From Streptomyces sp. RPA4-2 (GTDB lineage Bacteria; Actinomycetota; Actinomycetes; Streptomycetales; Streptomycetaceae), in the NCBI RefSeq assembly GCF_012273515.2, contig NZ_CP050975.2:7564001-7628000 (forward strand): DNA of 64,000 nt, in the 5' to 3' direction. The notes beneath the pieces are model-generated. The model was not told where the DNA came from. It searched no databases and saw only the letters and a list, made by a program, of their open reading frames with translations. The position numbers and the translations under genes were made by a program. Below, one piece after another: positions 46,345 through 55,263 of the stretch (within the stretch, counting starts at the first letter, position 1; each line of letters starts with the position of its first letter).

Positions 46345-47250
46345 ATGATCGAAGCGCGGCGGCTCCACATCCTCCGTGCGGTGGCCGACCACCGCACGGT
46401 GACGGCGGCTGCCGCCGCGCTCTATCTCACGCCTTCGGCGGTCTCCCAGCAGCTGACCGCCCTGGAGCAGGAGACCGGGCACCGGCTCGTCGAGCGGGGT
46501 GCCAAGGGCGTACGGCTGACTCCCGCCGGTGAGATCCTGCTCGGCCACACGCACGCCGTGCTGGCCCAGCTGGAGCGGGCCGAGGCCGAGCTGGCCGCCT
46601 ACAGCTCGGGTTCCGCAGGCACGGTCACCGTCGCCGCCTTCGCGACCGGCATCGGCCTCGTGGTGGCTCCCGCGCTCGCCCGCCTTGCCGTCACCGCCCC
46701 CGGTATCCACGTCCGGGTGCAGGACGCAGAGGGCGACGCCAGCCTGCCGATGGTGCTCGACCGGCAGGTCGACATCGCGGTCGCCGTCGAGTACCGGGGT
46801 GCCCCGGCCGCGGACGACCCGCGACTGACCCACGTACCCCTGTACGCCGAGCCGTTCGACGCGGTGGTCCCGGTCACCCACCGTCTGGCCGACGCCGACG
46901 AGGTACCGCTCGCCGAACTCGCCAAGGACCCCTGGATCGGCCAGTACCCCGGCAATCCCTGCCATGACGTGGTGGTCCTGGCCTGCGAGAACGCGGGATT
47001 CGAGCCGCGTCTCGAACACTCCTCGGACGACTTCCGCGCCGTCGTCGCCCTCGCCTCCGCCGACGCGGGCGTCGCGCTGGTGCCGCGCTCGGCCCTGATC
47101 GGCATGGACCTCACGGGCGTGGTCGTGCGCCCCGTCGACGGGATCGCGCCCACCCGCCGGGTCTTCGCCGCCGTACGGCGTGGCGCGGAGGGGCATCCGC
47201 TGATCCGTCCGGTGCTGGACGCGTTGGCGCGGGCCGCGACCGTGGAGTGA
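46345..47250 (+). CDS. LysR-family transcriptional regulator
   Basis: 301 residues. N-terminal winged HTH (LHILRAVADHRTVTAAAAAL, SAVSQQLTALEQETGHRLVERG) and a periplasmic-binding-like effector domain from about residue 90. It lies 31 bp after kbl in the same direction, so it may be co-transcribed with tdh-kbl and act on another target, or regulate them. The 17-bp tandem repeats start at its stop codon. Confidence 0.9.
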   Translation: MIEARRLHILRAVADHRTVTAAAAALYLTPSAVSQQLTALEQETGHRLVERGAKGVRLTPAGEILLGHTHAVLAQLERAEAELAAYSSGSAGTVTVAAFATGIGLVVAPALARLAVTAPGIHVRVQDAEGDASLPMVLDRQVDIAVAVEYRGAPAADDPRLTHVPLYAEPFDAVVPVTHRLADADEVPLAELAKDPWIGQYPGNPCHDVVVLACENAGFEPRLEHSSDDFRAVVALASADAGVALVPRSALIGMDLTGVVVRPVDGIAPTRRVFAAVRRGAEGHPLIRPVLDALARAATVE

Positions 47251-47338
47251 CGTCCATGACGTCCATGACCCCGTCACCTCCATGACCCCGTCACCTCCAT
47301 GACCCGGTGACGTCCATGACCCCGTGACGTCCATGACC
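47248..47338 (+). repeat. 17-bp tandem repeat array
   Basis: About five head-to-tail units of CCATGACCCCGTCACCT / CCATGACCCCGTGACGT type, preceded by two shorter GTCCATGAC units. It starts at the LysR stop codon and ends about 95 bp before the XRE-cupin gene. Several joints form GTGACGTCCATGAC-like partial dyads. Confidence 0.85.
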
Positions 47339-47410
47339 TGCGGCCGATGCCGATCCCGGTCCCGCCACCTCGGCTGCCGTCGCCCCCGATCCCGCTCTCC
47401 TTCCGTTTCG

Positions 47411-47432
47411 TATCTGGGATAGCATCTCGAAT
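47411..47432 (+). promoter_or_regulatory. Likely leaderless promoter with TATC dyad, XRE-cupin gene
   Basis: TAGCAT (47420-47425) fits a -10 hexamer placed seven bases before the ATG, and there is no SD, so the mRNA probably starts at the start codon. TATC-TGG-GATA (47411-47421) overlaps the -10 and could be the operator of the regulator itself. Confidence 0.5.
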
Positions 47433-48005
47433 ATGGGAACCGATCCGCAGGAAGCCGTCGACGTCCGCCTGGGGGCCCGGCTCGCCGAGCTGCGGGCCGA
47501 ACGGGGCTGGTCGCTGGCGGAGCTGGCGGACCACAGCGGGGTCAGCCGGTCCACCCTGTCGCGGGCCGAGCGCGCCGAGATCAGCCCCACGGCCTCGCTC
47601 CTCAACCGCCTGTGCGCCGTGTACGGGTGCACCATGTCGCAGCTGCTCAGCGAGGTCGAGGCGGAACCCGCCGGGCTGGTGCGGGCGGCCGACCAGACGG
47701 TCTGGAGGGACGGCGCCTCCGGCTTCGTACGACGGTCGGTGTCCCCGCCGCACACGGGGCTGCGCGGAGAACTCGTCGAGGGACGGCTCGCGGCCGGCGC
47801 CGACATCGCGTACGACCGGCCTCCCGTGCCCGGTCTGGAGCAGCACATCTGGGTGCTCGACGGGGCGCTGGAGGTGACGGCGCGGGACGTCGAGCACCGT
47901 CTCGGCACCGGTGACTGCCTCCGACTGCGGGTGTGGGGCCCGACCCGCTTCCGCTGCCCCGGCCCGCAGGACGTGCGGTACGCGCTGGTGGTGGTGAGGC
48001 CGTGA
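47433..48005 (+). CDS. XRE-family regulator with cupin domain (second)
   Basis: 190 residues. HTH at about residues 14-65 (WSLAELADHSGVSRSTLSRAE), cupin at about 110-185 (LEQHIWVLDGALEVTARD). Overlaps the GNAT gene by GTGA. Structure is that of SinR/PuuR-type regulators. The start ATG is directly downstream of the TAGCAT -10 and looks leaderless. It likely controls itself and the acetyltransferase. Confidence 0.86.
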   Translation: MGTDPQEAVDVRLGARLAELRAERGWSLAELADHSGVSRSTLSRAERAEISPTASLLNRLCAVYGCTMSQLLSEVEAEPAGLVRAADQTVWRDGASGFVRRSVSPPHTGLRGELVEGRLAAGADIAYDRPPVPGLEQHIWVLDGALEVTARDVEHRLGTGDCLRLRVWGPTRFRCPGPQDVRYALVVVRP

Positions 48006-48541
48006 CCGCCGTCTCCCGGCTGAGCGCGGCCGAAGTCCTCGCCCAGGCCGACGAGTTGGCCGGTCTCCTGGCCGACACCGTGGACGGCGGGGCCTCGGTC
48101 GGCTTCCTCGCGCCGCTCGACCGCGCGTCGGCGGTGGCCTGGTGGGAGGGGCGCGCGGCCGAGGTTGCGGCCGGCCACCTCGCGGTGTGGGTGGCGCACA
48201 GCGCGGACCGGATGCTCGGCACGGTCGGCCTGGCCTTTCCCGACAAGCCCAACAGCCGCCACCGCGCCGAACTGGTGAAGCTGATGGTGCACCCGGACGG
48301 CCGGGGGCGGGGGCTCGGCCGCACGCTGCTGACCACCGCCGAGCTGGCGGCCGCCGCGACCGGGGTGACCCTCCTGCACCTCGACACGGAGACCGACAGC
48401 CCGGCCGAGACCCTCTACCTGTCCGCGGGCTGGACCCGCCTCGGAGCGATACCCGACTACGCGACGACTCCCTCGGGCGTACTCCGCCCGACGACGGTCT
48501 TCTACAAGCGGGTGGGGGCCGCCACCGCGGCGGCGACGTGA
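48002..48541 (+). CDS. GNAT-family N-acetyltransferase
   Basis: 179 residues. Acetyl-CoA-binding motif A: VKLMVHPDGRGRGLGRTLL (Q/RxxGxG/A), plus C-terminal LYLSAGWTRLGAIPDYA. The substrate is unknown; drug or amine acetylation is common in this branch. It is translationally coupled (GTGA) to the XRE-cupin regulator. Confidence 0.85.
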   Translation: MTAVSRLSAAEVLAQADELAGLLADTVDGGASVGFLAPLDRASAVAWWEGRAAEVAAGHLAVWVAHSADRMLGTVGLAFPDKPNSRHRAELVKLMVHPDGRGRGLGRTLLTTAELAAAATGVTLLHLDTETDSPAETLYLSAGWTRLGAIPDYATTPSGVLRPTTVFYKRVGAATAAAT

Positions 48542-48650
48542 GGTGACGCGCCCCCTCCTCCTCATCCGGGTGGGCCGCGGGCTCCCGGCCGTCCCGCTGA
48601 TCGCGCAGGTCAGCGGTGGTGTGTCGGTGCCATTGGCTACCGTGCGTCCC

Positions 48651-49013
48651 ATGTCGCCGAACGCCGAAGACGTACGCCGGATCGCCCTGTCCCTGCCGGA
48701 CACGACGGAGAAGACCGCCTGGAACATGCCCACCTTCCGGGTCGCCGGGAAGATGTTCGCCACCCTGCCCGAGGAGGAGACCTCCATCGCCGTGCGCTGC
48801 CCCAAGGAGGAGCGGGACGAACTCGTCCTGGCGGAGCCACGGAAGTTCTGGATCGCCGACCACGAGGCGGGCTTCGCCTGGGTCCGGGTCAGGCTCGCGG
48901 CCCTGGAGGACGACGACGAACTCCGTGACATCCTCGCCGACTCCTGGCGGCAGGCCGCCCCGCCCCGACTGCTCGACTCCCACCCGGTGTTGGGGCTCCC
49001 CGCGGACCGGTGA
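48651..49013 (+). CDS. MmcQ/YjbR-family DNA-binding-fold protein
   Basis: 120 residues from the ATG giving MSPNAEDVRRIALSLPDTTE. Family motifs: TTEKTAWNMPTFRVAGKMFA and a C-terminal DILADSWRQAAP. The fold is CyaY-like with a putative DNA-binding face, and the role is unknown. The open frame extends 108 bp upstream, but the extension is not conserved-looking and has no SD. Confidence 0.85.
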   Translation: MSPNAEDVRRIALSLPDTTEKTAWNMPTFRVAGKMFATLPEEETSIAVRCPKEERDELVLAEPRKFWIADHEAGFAWVRVRLAALEDDDELRDILADSWRQAAPPRLLDSHPVLGLPADR

Positions 49014-49242
49014 AAATCACTCCGCCGCCGGGTGTGCCCCGTGACATGATCCGGGTGCCGGAGCGGAGGCAGGGACGTCCGGTTCGCGGGGGGAGCGCGG
49101 GGCGACCGCGGGTGAGGGGCACGGGCGGGATGCACGGGACGTCACCGAGTGGTGAGCCGACGCGGTCCGGATCGCTTACCGACGAGGACGCGGGCGATCC
49201 GACGCGGGGCGGCGGTGGGGGTCACGCCGGAGACCCGCCGGC

Positions 49243-50511
49243 GTGACCGGTCTCGCGCCGGTCTGGTCGCGGGACTTCGCGCTGTTCTTCGTCGCGCGGG
49301 CCCTCGCCCGGCTCGGCGACACGATGCTCCCGGTGGCACTCGCCGCCGGACTGCTCCAGCACGGCTACGGGGCGGGAGCCATCGGTCTCGCGATGGCCGC
49401 GTCCGCCGCGCCGTTCGCGGGACTGGTGATCTTCGGCGGGGTCATCGCCGACCGGTTCAGCACGCGCAAGCTGATGATCGGGGCCGACCTCGTACGACTG
49501 GTCACCCAGGCCCTCGCCGCAGGGCTCTTCTTCGCCGGCCACGTGCTCCTCTGGCAGCTCTGCGTGATCGGCGCGGTCAACGGCGCCGCCGGAGCCGTCT
49601 TCCAGCCGGGCGTCGCCAGTACGGTGCCGCGCCTGGCGGCCGACGTGCAGGGGGCGAACGGCGCGATCCGGATCGCCGAGTCCGCCGCGCAGCTCGCGGG
49701 CCCCGCCCTCGCGGGACTGCTGGTCGCGTTCTCCTCGGCGGGCGGGGTCTTCGCGGCGCACGCGGCGACGTACGCGCTGAGTGCCCTGTGCCTGCTCCTG
49801 CTCCGCCTGCCCCCGGCCGCGCCCGGAAGCCGGCCGCACGGCGGCAGCTTCCGGGGCGATCTCGTCGTGGGCTGGCGGGAGTTCAGAGCGAGGACCTGGC
49901 TGTGGGGGGTCATCGTCATCTGGTGCGTGTACATGCTCTTCATCTCGGGTCCCACCGTCCCCCTGGTGGCGACGGAGGTGGTCCGGCGGTACGGCGCGGG
50001 CGCCTACGGCCTGATCAACTCGGCGCTCGGCGCCGGCACCGTCGTCGGTGGCCTGCTGGCCCTGCGGCTGCGCCCCCGCCACATGCTGCGGGCCGGCTCG
50101 ATCGCCCTGTTCGCCTTCGCCTGCTTCCCCGCCGCCGTCGGCGCGGGCCTCGGAGTCCCGGCCATGTCGGCCGGAGCGGTGGCCGCGGGCGCGGGCATGT
50201 CGTTCTGGGGCGTCATGTGGGCGACCAGCGTGCAGACCCAGGTCGCTCCCGACGTCCTCAACCGCATCCACGCCTACGACGTCGCGGGTTCCCTGGCGAT
50301 GATGCCCTTCGGGCAGGCGCTGGCGGGGCCGGCGGCGACGGTCCTCGGCGCCGACAACGTCCTCCTCGTGGCCGGCGCGATGACCCTCGTCGTCTGCACG
50401 TCCCTGCTCCTGGTGCCGGCCATCCGCAACCTGCTGCGCGTCGACCCCCGGGCACCGCTCGCGCGTACGTCCCCGGCCGTACGCCGACCGGCGCGGCGCG
50501 AGCCGCGCTGA
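49243..50511 (+). CDS. MFS transporter
   Basis: 422 residues, about 12 membrane helices. The short loop between TM2 and TM3 carries the GVIADRFSTRKLMIGADLVR motif (GxxxDRxxRR variant) of the MFS_3/enterobactin-exporter-like group. GTG start at 49243. Probably a drug or siderophore exporter; substrate unknown. No regulator is adjacent. Confidence 0.87.
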   Translation: MTGLAPVWSRDFALFFVARALARLGDTMLPVALAAGLLQHGYGAGAIGLAMAASAAPFAGLVIFGGVIADRFSTRKLMIGADLVRLVTQALAAGLFFAGHVLLWQLCVIGAVNGAAGAVFQPGVASTVPRLAADVQGANGAIRIAESAAQLAGPALAGLLVAFSSAGGVFAAHAATYALSALCLLLLRLPPAAPGSRPHGGSFRGDLVVGWREFRARTWLWGVIVIWCVYMLFISGPTVPLVATEVVRRYGAGAYGLINSALGAGTVVGGLLALRLRPRHMLRAGSIALFAFACFPAAVGAGLGVPAMSAGAVAAGAGMSFWGVMWATSVQTQVAPDVLNRIHAYDVAGSLAMMPFGQALAGPAATVLGADNVLLVAGAMTLVVCTSLLLVPAIRNLLRVDPRAPLARTSPAVRRPARREPR

Positions 50512-50948
50512 GCCGGCCGGAGTCGCCCCGGCCTACGGCTGCCGTTGACGCCTGCTCCGGGGTGCCCGAGCCCCGGTCGCGGGCGGCTCGGAGTGCTGGA
50601 GCCGTCGTTCGTATGCACCGTGGTCCGCTGGAGCCGCCGGTCGCACGCAACGCGTGCCGTCCGGACCGCCGTCGACCCCTGTTCCGGGTGTCCCAGCCCC
50701 GGTCTGAGCGACTTGGTGTGCTGGAGCCGTCGTCGGTCGCCCCTCAACCGGGGCCGCCGGCCGGCGGCGGCGCACGCCCCGGGGCACCCGGTCTGTCGGT
50801 CCGGCGTCACCGGGGCGCCGGTGACGCCGATGACGCACAACTCGGGTCGGCCGGACCGACGTTCACGAGTGTCCCGGGGCGCCTGGGCCTCCGGTCGCAC
50901 TCGGCCCGCACCGCCGCGACACCTGACCCGGTGCGCGGAGGCCTCCGG
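50512..50948. repeat. 437-bp gap with imperfect direct repeats
   Basis: A segment of about 65 bp at 50541-50610 recurs imperfectly at 50669-50735 (shared cores CCGGGGTGCCC/CCGGGTGTCCC and TGTGCTGGAGCCGTCGT). No frame is gene-like. It separates the convergent MFS and transketolase genes. Confidence 0.6.
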
Positions 50949-51860
50949 TCACGCGTCGCCCGGGGCGCTCAGGAAACCGCCGATCCGCTCCCGGAGGGAC
51001 CCCGCGTCCAGCCCGTGCGCGGCCAGGTGCTCGTCGACGGTTCCGTACTTGCGCAGCTCGCGGCGGCCGACGCCGAGGCCGAGCACGCGGTGGGGTACGC
51101 CGGCGAGCGCGTCGCCCGCGGTGGCCGCGGACGTGCCCGCCAGACAGGGCTCGACTAGCACGACGTCGGTGCCCGCCGCCTCCGTGGCGCGCCGCAGCGC
51201 CGCCCCGTCGAACGGCCGGACGGTGGTGGCGTACAGCACGGTGACATCGAGCCCTTCCGTCGCCGCGAGCACCGCGTCGAGCATCGGCCCGACGGCGACG
51301 ACCACGCCGCCGCGCCCCTCGCGGACCGTGTGCAGCCGTACCCCGTCGACCGGGCGGCCCTGCGCGTTGGACTGTGTCGACAGCCGTACGTACACCTTGT
51401 CGTCGCCGGCGGCGACCGCGTGCCGCAGCAGGGTCTCGGCCTCGTCGGGGTGCCCCGGGACATGCACGGTCCAGCCGTCCAGGGTGTCGAGCAGCGCCAC
51501 GTCGCCGGGTGCCATGTGGGTGAAGCCCCCTGCGGGCCAGTCGAAGGACGCGGCGGCGCTCACCAGCACCGCACCCACGTCCTGATGACCGAGGTCGAGC
51601 TTCACCTGCTCGAAGGGACGCTCGACGAGGAAACTGGCGAAGGTGTGCAGGACGGGCCGCAGCCCGGTGAGCGCCAGGCCCGCGCCCGCTCCGACGAGGA
51701 GCTGTTCGCGGATCCCGACGTTGATCACCCGCTCCGGATGCCTGATCCGGGCCGCGGCGAAGCCGTCCGTGCCGATCTCGGCCAGGACGACCGCGACGCG
51801 GGGGTCCTCGTCGAGCAGCCGGGAGACGACGGGGGCGAAACGGTCACGCATGGTGTCCAT
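50949..51860 (-). CDS. Transketolase, C-terminal (pyrimidine-binding) subunit
   Basis: 303 residues, equivalent to the C-terminal half of transketolase/DXS. The ThDP-pyrimidine contact is INVGIREQLLVGAGAGLALTG (invariant Glu), followed by the transketolase C-terminal domain from about residue 180. It forms a heterodimer with the subunit encoded at 51984. Such split transketolases occur in accessory metabolism. Substrate sugars unknown; the two-subunit pair is distinct from the housekeeping enzyme. Confidence 0.86.
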   Translation of the reverse strand: MDTMRDRFAPVVSRLLDEDPRVAVVLAEIGTDGFAAARIRHPERVINVGIREQLLVGAGAGLALTGLRPVLHTFASFLVERPFEQVKLDLGHQDVGAVLVSAAASFDWPAGGFTHMAPGDVALLDTLDGWTVHVPGHPDEAETLLRHAVAAGDDKVYVRLSTQSNAQGRPVDGVRLHTVREGRGGVVVAVGPMLDAVLAATEGLDVTVLYATTVRPFDGAALRRATEAAGTDVVLVEPCLAGTSAATAGDALAGVPHRVLGLGVGRRELRKYGTVDEHLAAHGLDAGSLRERIGGFLSAPGDA

Positions 51861-51983
51861 GGGGGTGTCCTTTCGACGACGTGCGGGATGAACCGGTGGG
51901 GACGGTCCCGGTGGCGAGGGGACCGGTGGGGAGGGACCGGCGACGGGGGACCGGTGACGGGGCGGGGCGCGTGAGGTGGCCGC

Positions 51984-52685
51984 TCAGGCGAGCTTCGGTT
52001 CGACCCGGGCGACGACGACGTGCGGCCGACCCGGATGGGGCGCGGTGAAGGCGGCGTACAGCGCCTCGTGGTCGCGGCCGTCGACGGTCAGGGCGGACCA
52101 GCCCGCCGCCTCGAACCGGGCGGCGATGCCACCGGGCCGGGCATGACTGGCCGAGGAGTTGTCGATCACGACGGTGTGCAGCCGGTCGAGCCCGGCAGGA
52201 CCGGCGTACGCGATCGCCTCGTGATTGCTGCCCTCGTCCAGCTCCGCGTCGCCGGTCAGTACCCAGACACGCGGCTCGTCCAGCCCCTGCGCGCGCAGGC
52301 CCAGCGCGGTGCCGACGGCGATCGGCAGCCCGTGCCCGAGCGAGCCGCTGCCGATCTCGGCGCCCGGGACCAGCACCCGGTCCGGGTGGTGCCCGAGCGG
52401 CGAGTCGTACGAGCCGAAACCCGGCAGCCACCCGACGGGCAGGAATCCCTTGGCCGCCAGCACCGCGTAGTACGCCATCGGCCCGTGCCCCTTGGAGAGC
52501 AGGAACCGGTCCCGCTCCGGATCGTCCGGCCGCTCGGGCGTGACCCGCAGCACCCGGTCGTAGAGCACCCACAACGCGTCGAGTGTGGAGGTAGCCGCCG
52601 GTCCGTGCTTCTCGTCGCCGGTCATCAGCCCCATCAGCCGGGGCAGGTCCGGGTAGCCGTGGTCGCGTTCCGTCGTGATCGTCAT
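51984..52685 (-). CDS. Transketolase, N-terminal (ThDP-binding) subunit
   Basis: 233 residues. ThDP/Mg motif VLTGDAELDEGSNHEAI, substrate-side FLLSKGHGPMAYYAVLAAKG, and IGSGSLGHGLPIAVGTALG. ATG at 52685; the open frame beyond it crosses into unrelated sequence next to the tRNA. It pairs with the C-terminal subunit, 123 bp downstream. That gap is rich in GGACCGGTG-like purine repeats. Confidence 0.87.
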   Translation of the reverse strand: MTITTERDHGYPDLPRLMGLMTGDEKHGPAATSTLDALWVLYDRVLRVTPERPDDPERDRFLLSKGHGPMAYYAVLAAKGFLPVGWLPGFGSYDSPLGHHPDRVLVPGAEIGSGSLGHGLPIAVGTALGLRAQGLDEPRVWVLTGDAELDEGSNHEAIAYAGPAGLDRLHTVVIDNSSASHARPGGIAARFEAAGWSALTVDGRDHEALYAAFTAPHPGRPHVVVARVEPKLA

Positions 52686-52839
52686 GGTGACGATCGTGCA
52701 ACCTCGACCAAACTTGAGGTCAAGCGGCGGGCTTGAGGTTCCCTCGGCCCCGAAGAAAGGGGTGCGCGACCACGGGTGCGAGTGCGGTATTGTTTCGGTG
52801 CACGTTCGGTCAGGGGGAAACCCCAGGTCAGGCGGGCAA

Positions 52840-52913
<74 letters not shown>

Positions 52914-52926
52914 CTTTTGAAGTCGT

Positions 52927-52976
52927 AGCTCGGAGGCCGTCTTCTCAGCGATGAGAAGGCGGCCTCCGAGCTTTTT
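52927..52976 (+). terminator. Intrinsic terminator of tRNA-Pro
   Basis: A 21-bp stem with one G-U pair (52927-52947 against 52952-52972), GCGA loop, followed by TTTTT. Thirteen bases after the tRNA. Confidence 0.95.
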
Positions 52977-53109
52977 GGCGTCCACTCCGGGCACCGGTTG
53001 ACGAAAGCGACAGAGCTTCCTTTTCGGATATCACCCCTTGATGCGGGATAGGGGACTGATTGCGGAAGGAATCCCGTCCGGCCGGAGGGTGCGTGAGGTA
53101 ACTGACCGG

Positions 53110-53144
53110 CCGTCAATGTTCGCAACTGCTCCCCATATTGACGG
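53110..53144 (+). promoter_or_regulatory. Dyad upstream of second conservon
   Basis: CCGTCAAT (53110-53117) and ATTGACGG (53137-53144) are exact inverses, extended imperfectly outward (12 of 14). It lies about 180 bp upstream of cvnA2 in a 345-bp AT-richer gap that must contain the promoter. Candidate operator. Confidence 0.5.
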
Positions 53145-53321
53145 TCCGTCATGACTTGGGGCGATGATACGATCGCCGCACTTGCCGAGCGGGCTACGTG
53201 CACAGAACGACTTTTCAGGCCAGCGGTACGGCCCGGGCGGTAATCCTTGCGCAGTGGGCTGTGGGCCCGCCGTGCTGACGGGAATTCAGTAGCTGGCTGC
53301 CAGTCGCTTGAAGAGAGTCTT

Positions 53322-54491
53322 ATGACGCAATATATACAGGACCCGGCTCTCTGGGCTCTTATCGCTGGGACTCCGCTTGCAGCTGCCGCCATTATTCGTG
53401 GACAGCGGGCGGCGCGTAGTTTAAAGCAGGAGAATCAAGGGCTCAGGGATCATTACGCTGAGCTCGAGAATCAATATTCCGCCTCGGTGAAAAAGGCTCA
53501 GGAGCACGCCGAAGAAGCAACGAGAACGGCGCTCAAGTCGGCGATGCGAACCCTTCAGGGGCTCGCCGCCGAACAGCAGCTCGCTATTTCGAAACTGCAG
53601 ACGAAGTACGGCGAGTCGCTCATACTCCAGGATCTCCTGGAAATCGACCACATGAACTCGCAGTTCGGCCGGCGTGCTCAGTCCATCGCGGTTCTCTGCG
53701 AAGGCTGGCTTGGCCGTCAGCGCGAGATCGCCTCCGTCTATGACGTGGTCCGCAGCGCGCAGGGCAGAATCCGGCACTTCCAGCGGGTCGAGATTCTGTC
53801 GCAGGTCGATTTCGCGGTCACGAGCCGGGCCGTCGAGCCGGTGGCACTGGCTCTCGCCGAACTGCTCGACAACGCCACCAGTTATTCCGCGCCGGAATCC
53901 ACGGTCGAGATCAACGTCCGCGCCGTACCCAAGGGAATCTGCATCGTCGTCGACGACGCCGGTGTGGGCATGAACGAGGAGGAGAAGACCAGGGCGGCGA
54001 AACTCCTGTCGAGTGAGCGGGCCTCGGGCGTCTCCGGGCTCGGCAATCCTCCGCAGTTCGGCTTCGCGGTGATCGGTGTGCTCTGCGAGCGCTACGGCTT
54101 CACGGTGTCCGTCGACTCCACCTCCCCCTACGGGGGTGTGCGGGCCGTGGTCCTGCTGCCGGACGAGCTGCTCACCAGCATGCCGGAACCAAAGGAGCGG
54201 GCGCAGACCGTGAGCACTGTTCCCTCGCTGAACCCGAGCGATCCCGACCCCGTCGTGGCCGCGACCACGACCGCCGACGGACTGCCCAAGCGCCGCCGCA
54301 GGCGGGCCATGGCCATCGTGCCGCAGAGTTCCGACACCGCGAGCGCGCCGGCCCGCTCCGAGGAGGAGACCGCCTCGATCATGGGCGCCTTCCAGCGCGG
54401 CACCCAGACCGGTCGAGCCGCGCACCCGGACCCCGCGGACCGGACGAGCAACGCACATGAGGCAAGCAGCGAAGGGCATGAGGTTTCGTGA
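53322..54491 (+). CDS. cvnA: Conservon sensor-kinase-like protein CvnA (second conservon)
   Basis: 389 residues. One N-terminal membrane helix (ALWALIAGTPLAAAAIIRG), a coiled-coil of about residues 35-100 (QENQGLRDHYAELENQYSAS), and a GHKL ATPase domain with N-box LAELLDNATSYSAPES and G1 VVDDAGVGMNEEE. The C-terminal low-complexity tail contains IMGAFQRGTQTGRAA, sharing MxAFQRG with the other CvnA. It is smaller than the first CvnA. ATG with GAAGAGAG upstream. Confidence 0.87.
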   Translation: MTQYIQDPALWALIAGTPLAAAAIIRGQRAARSLKQENQGLRDHYAELENQYSASVKKAQEHAEEATRTALKSAMRTLQGLAAEQQLAISKLQTKYGESLILQDLLEIDHMNSQFGRRAQSIAVLCEGWLGRQREIASVYDVVRSAQGRIRHFQRVEILSQVDFAVTSRAVEPVALALAELLDNATSYSAPESTVEINVRAVPKGICIVVDDAGVGMNEEEKTRAAKLLSSERASGVSGLGNPPQFGFAVIGVLCERYGFTVSVDSTSPYGGVRAVVLLPDELLTSMPEPKERAQTVSTVPSLNPSDPDPVVAATTTADGLPKRRRRRAMAIVPQSSDTASAPARSEEETASIMGAFQRGTQTGRAAHPDPADRTSNAHEASSEGHEVS

Positions 54492-54889
54492 ACAACGATC
54501 TGTCATGGATGCTTGACGGCGTCCTGGAGATTCCTGGCGCTCTGCACGCGGTCCTGGTCTCCGCCGACGGGCTCCTGATGGCCTCCTCCAAGGGGGTCGA
54601 CAGGGACACCGCGGACACCGTCGCCGCCGCGATGAGCGGCGTGCAGTCGTTGAGCCGCTCGATCGGGTTCTTCTGCGACGGGACCGACCTGAAGTGGCGC
54701 CAGACGCTGGTCGAGTTCGACGGCGGCTGGGTCTTCCTGATCTCCGCCGGTGACGGCGCCTACCTCGCGGTCTCGGCCTCCACCGACATCGACATGGCGG
54801 ACATCACCTTCCGTATGCAGCAGTTGGTCGGACAGCTGGGCAAGGCGCTGACGACCCCGCCGCGCGAGAACATCGGCGCACGCCCGTGA
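54488..54889 (+). CDS. cvnB: Conservon roadblock/LC7 protein CvnB (second)
   Basis: 133 residues, GTG overlapping the cvnA stop. Roadblock fold: LSWMLDGVLEIPGALHAVLVSADGLLMA, DRDTADTVAAAMSGVQSLSR. Expected GTPase-partner of the following CvnD. Invariant conservon order and 4-bp overlaps at both ends show co-translation. Confidence 0.9.
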   Translation: MNNDLSWMLDGVLEIPGALHAVLVSADGLLMASSKGVDRDTADTVAAAMSGVQSLSRSIGFFCDGTDLKWRQTLVEFDGGWVFLISAGDGAYLAVSASTDIDMADITFRMQQLVGQLGKALTTPPRENIGARP

Positions 54890-55263
54890 CCGACTCCGAC
54901 CAGCAGGAGCCCGAGGCCGCGGAGTTAGTCCGGCCGTATGTCATCACCAACGGCCGGGATCTCCCCGAGGGCGACCAGTTCTCGCTGATCACACTGGTCA
55001 CGGCCGCCGCCGACCACCCCCAGCGGCGGACCCGGCTCTCTCCCGAGGAACAGAGCCTGTTGGAGATGTGCTCCGGCGGCTACCTCTCGGTCGCCGAGAT
55101 CGCCGGACACATGCACCTGCCCATGGGCGTGGTGAAGATCCTCCTCAACGCCCTGGCCGAGGGCGGATACCTCATCACGCGTGCGCCGGTGGCGCGCGCC
55201 CGCCTGGTCGACGAGCAGATACTTCAGGAGGTGCTGGATGGTCTCCGGGCCCGTTTTGGATGA
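54886..55263 (+). CDS. cvnC: Conservon DUF742 protein CvnC (second)
   Basis: 125 residues, GTG overlapping the cvnB stop by 4 bp. LVRPYVITNGRDLPEGDQFSL and the helical C-half YLSVAEIAGHMHLPMGVVKILL are the DUF742 core. Overlaps cvnD by 26 bp. Confidence 0.9.
   Translation: MTDSDQQEPEAAELVRPYVITNGRDLPEGDQFSLITLVTAAADHPQRRTRLSPEEQSLLEMCSGGYLSVAEIAGHMHLPMGVVKILLNALAEGGYLITRAPVARARLVDEQILQEVLDGLRARFG

Noticed and set aside
51861..51983. GGACCGGTG purine-rich repeats between the transketolase subunits
   Set aside because: Short, irregular and in a GC-rich spacer; no consistent unit.
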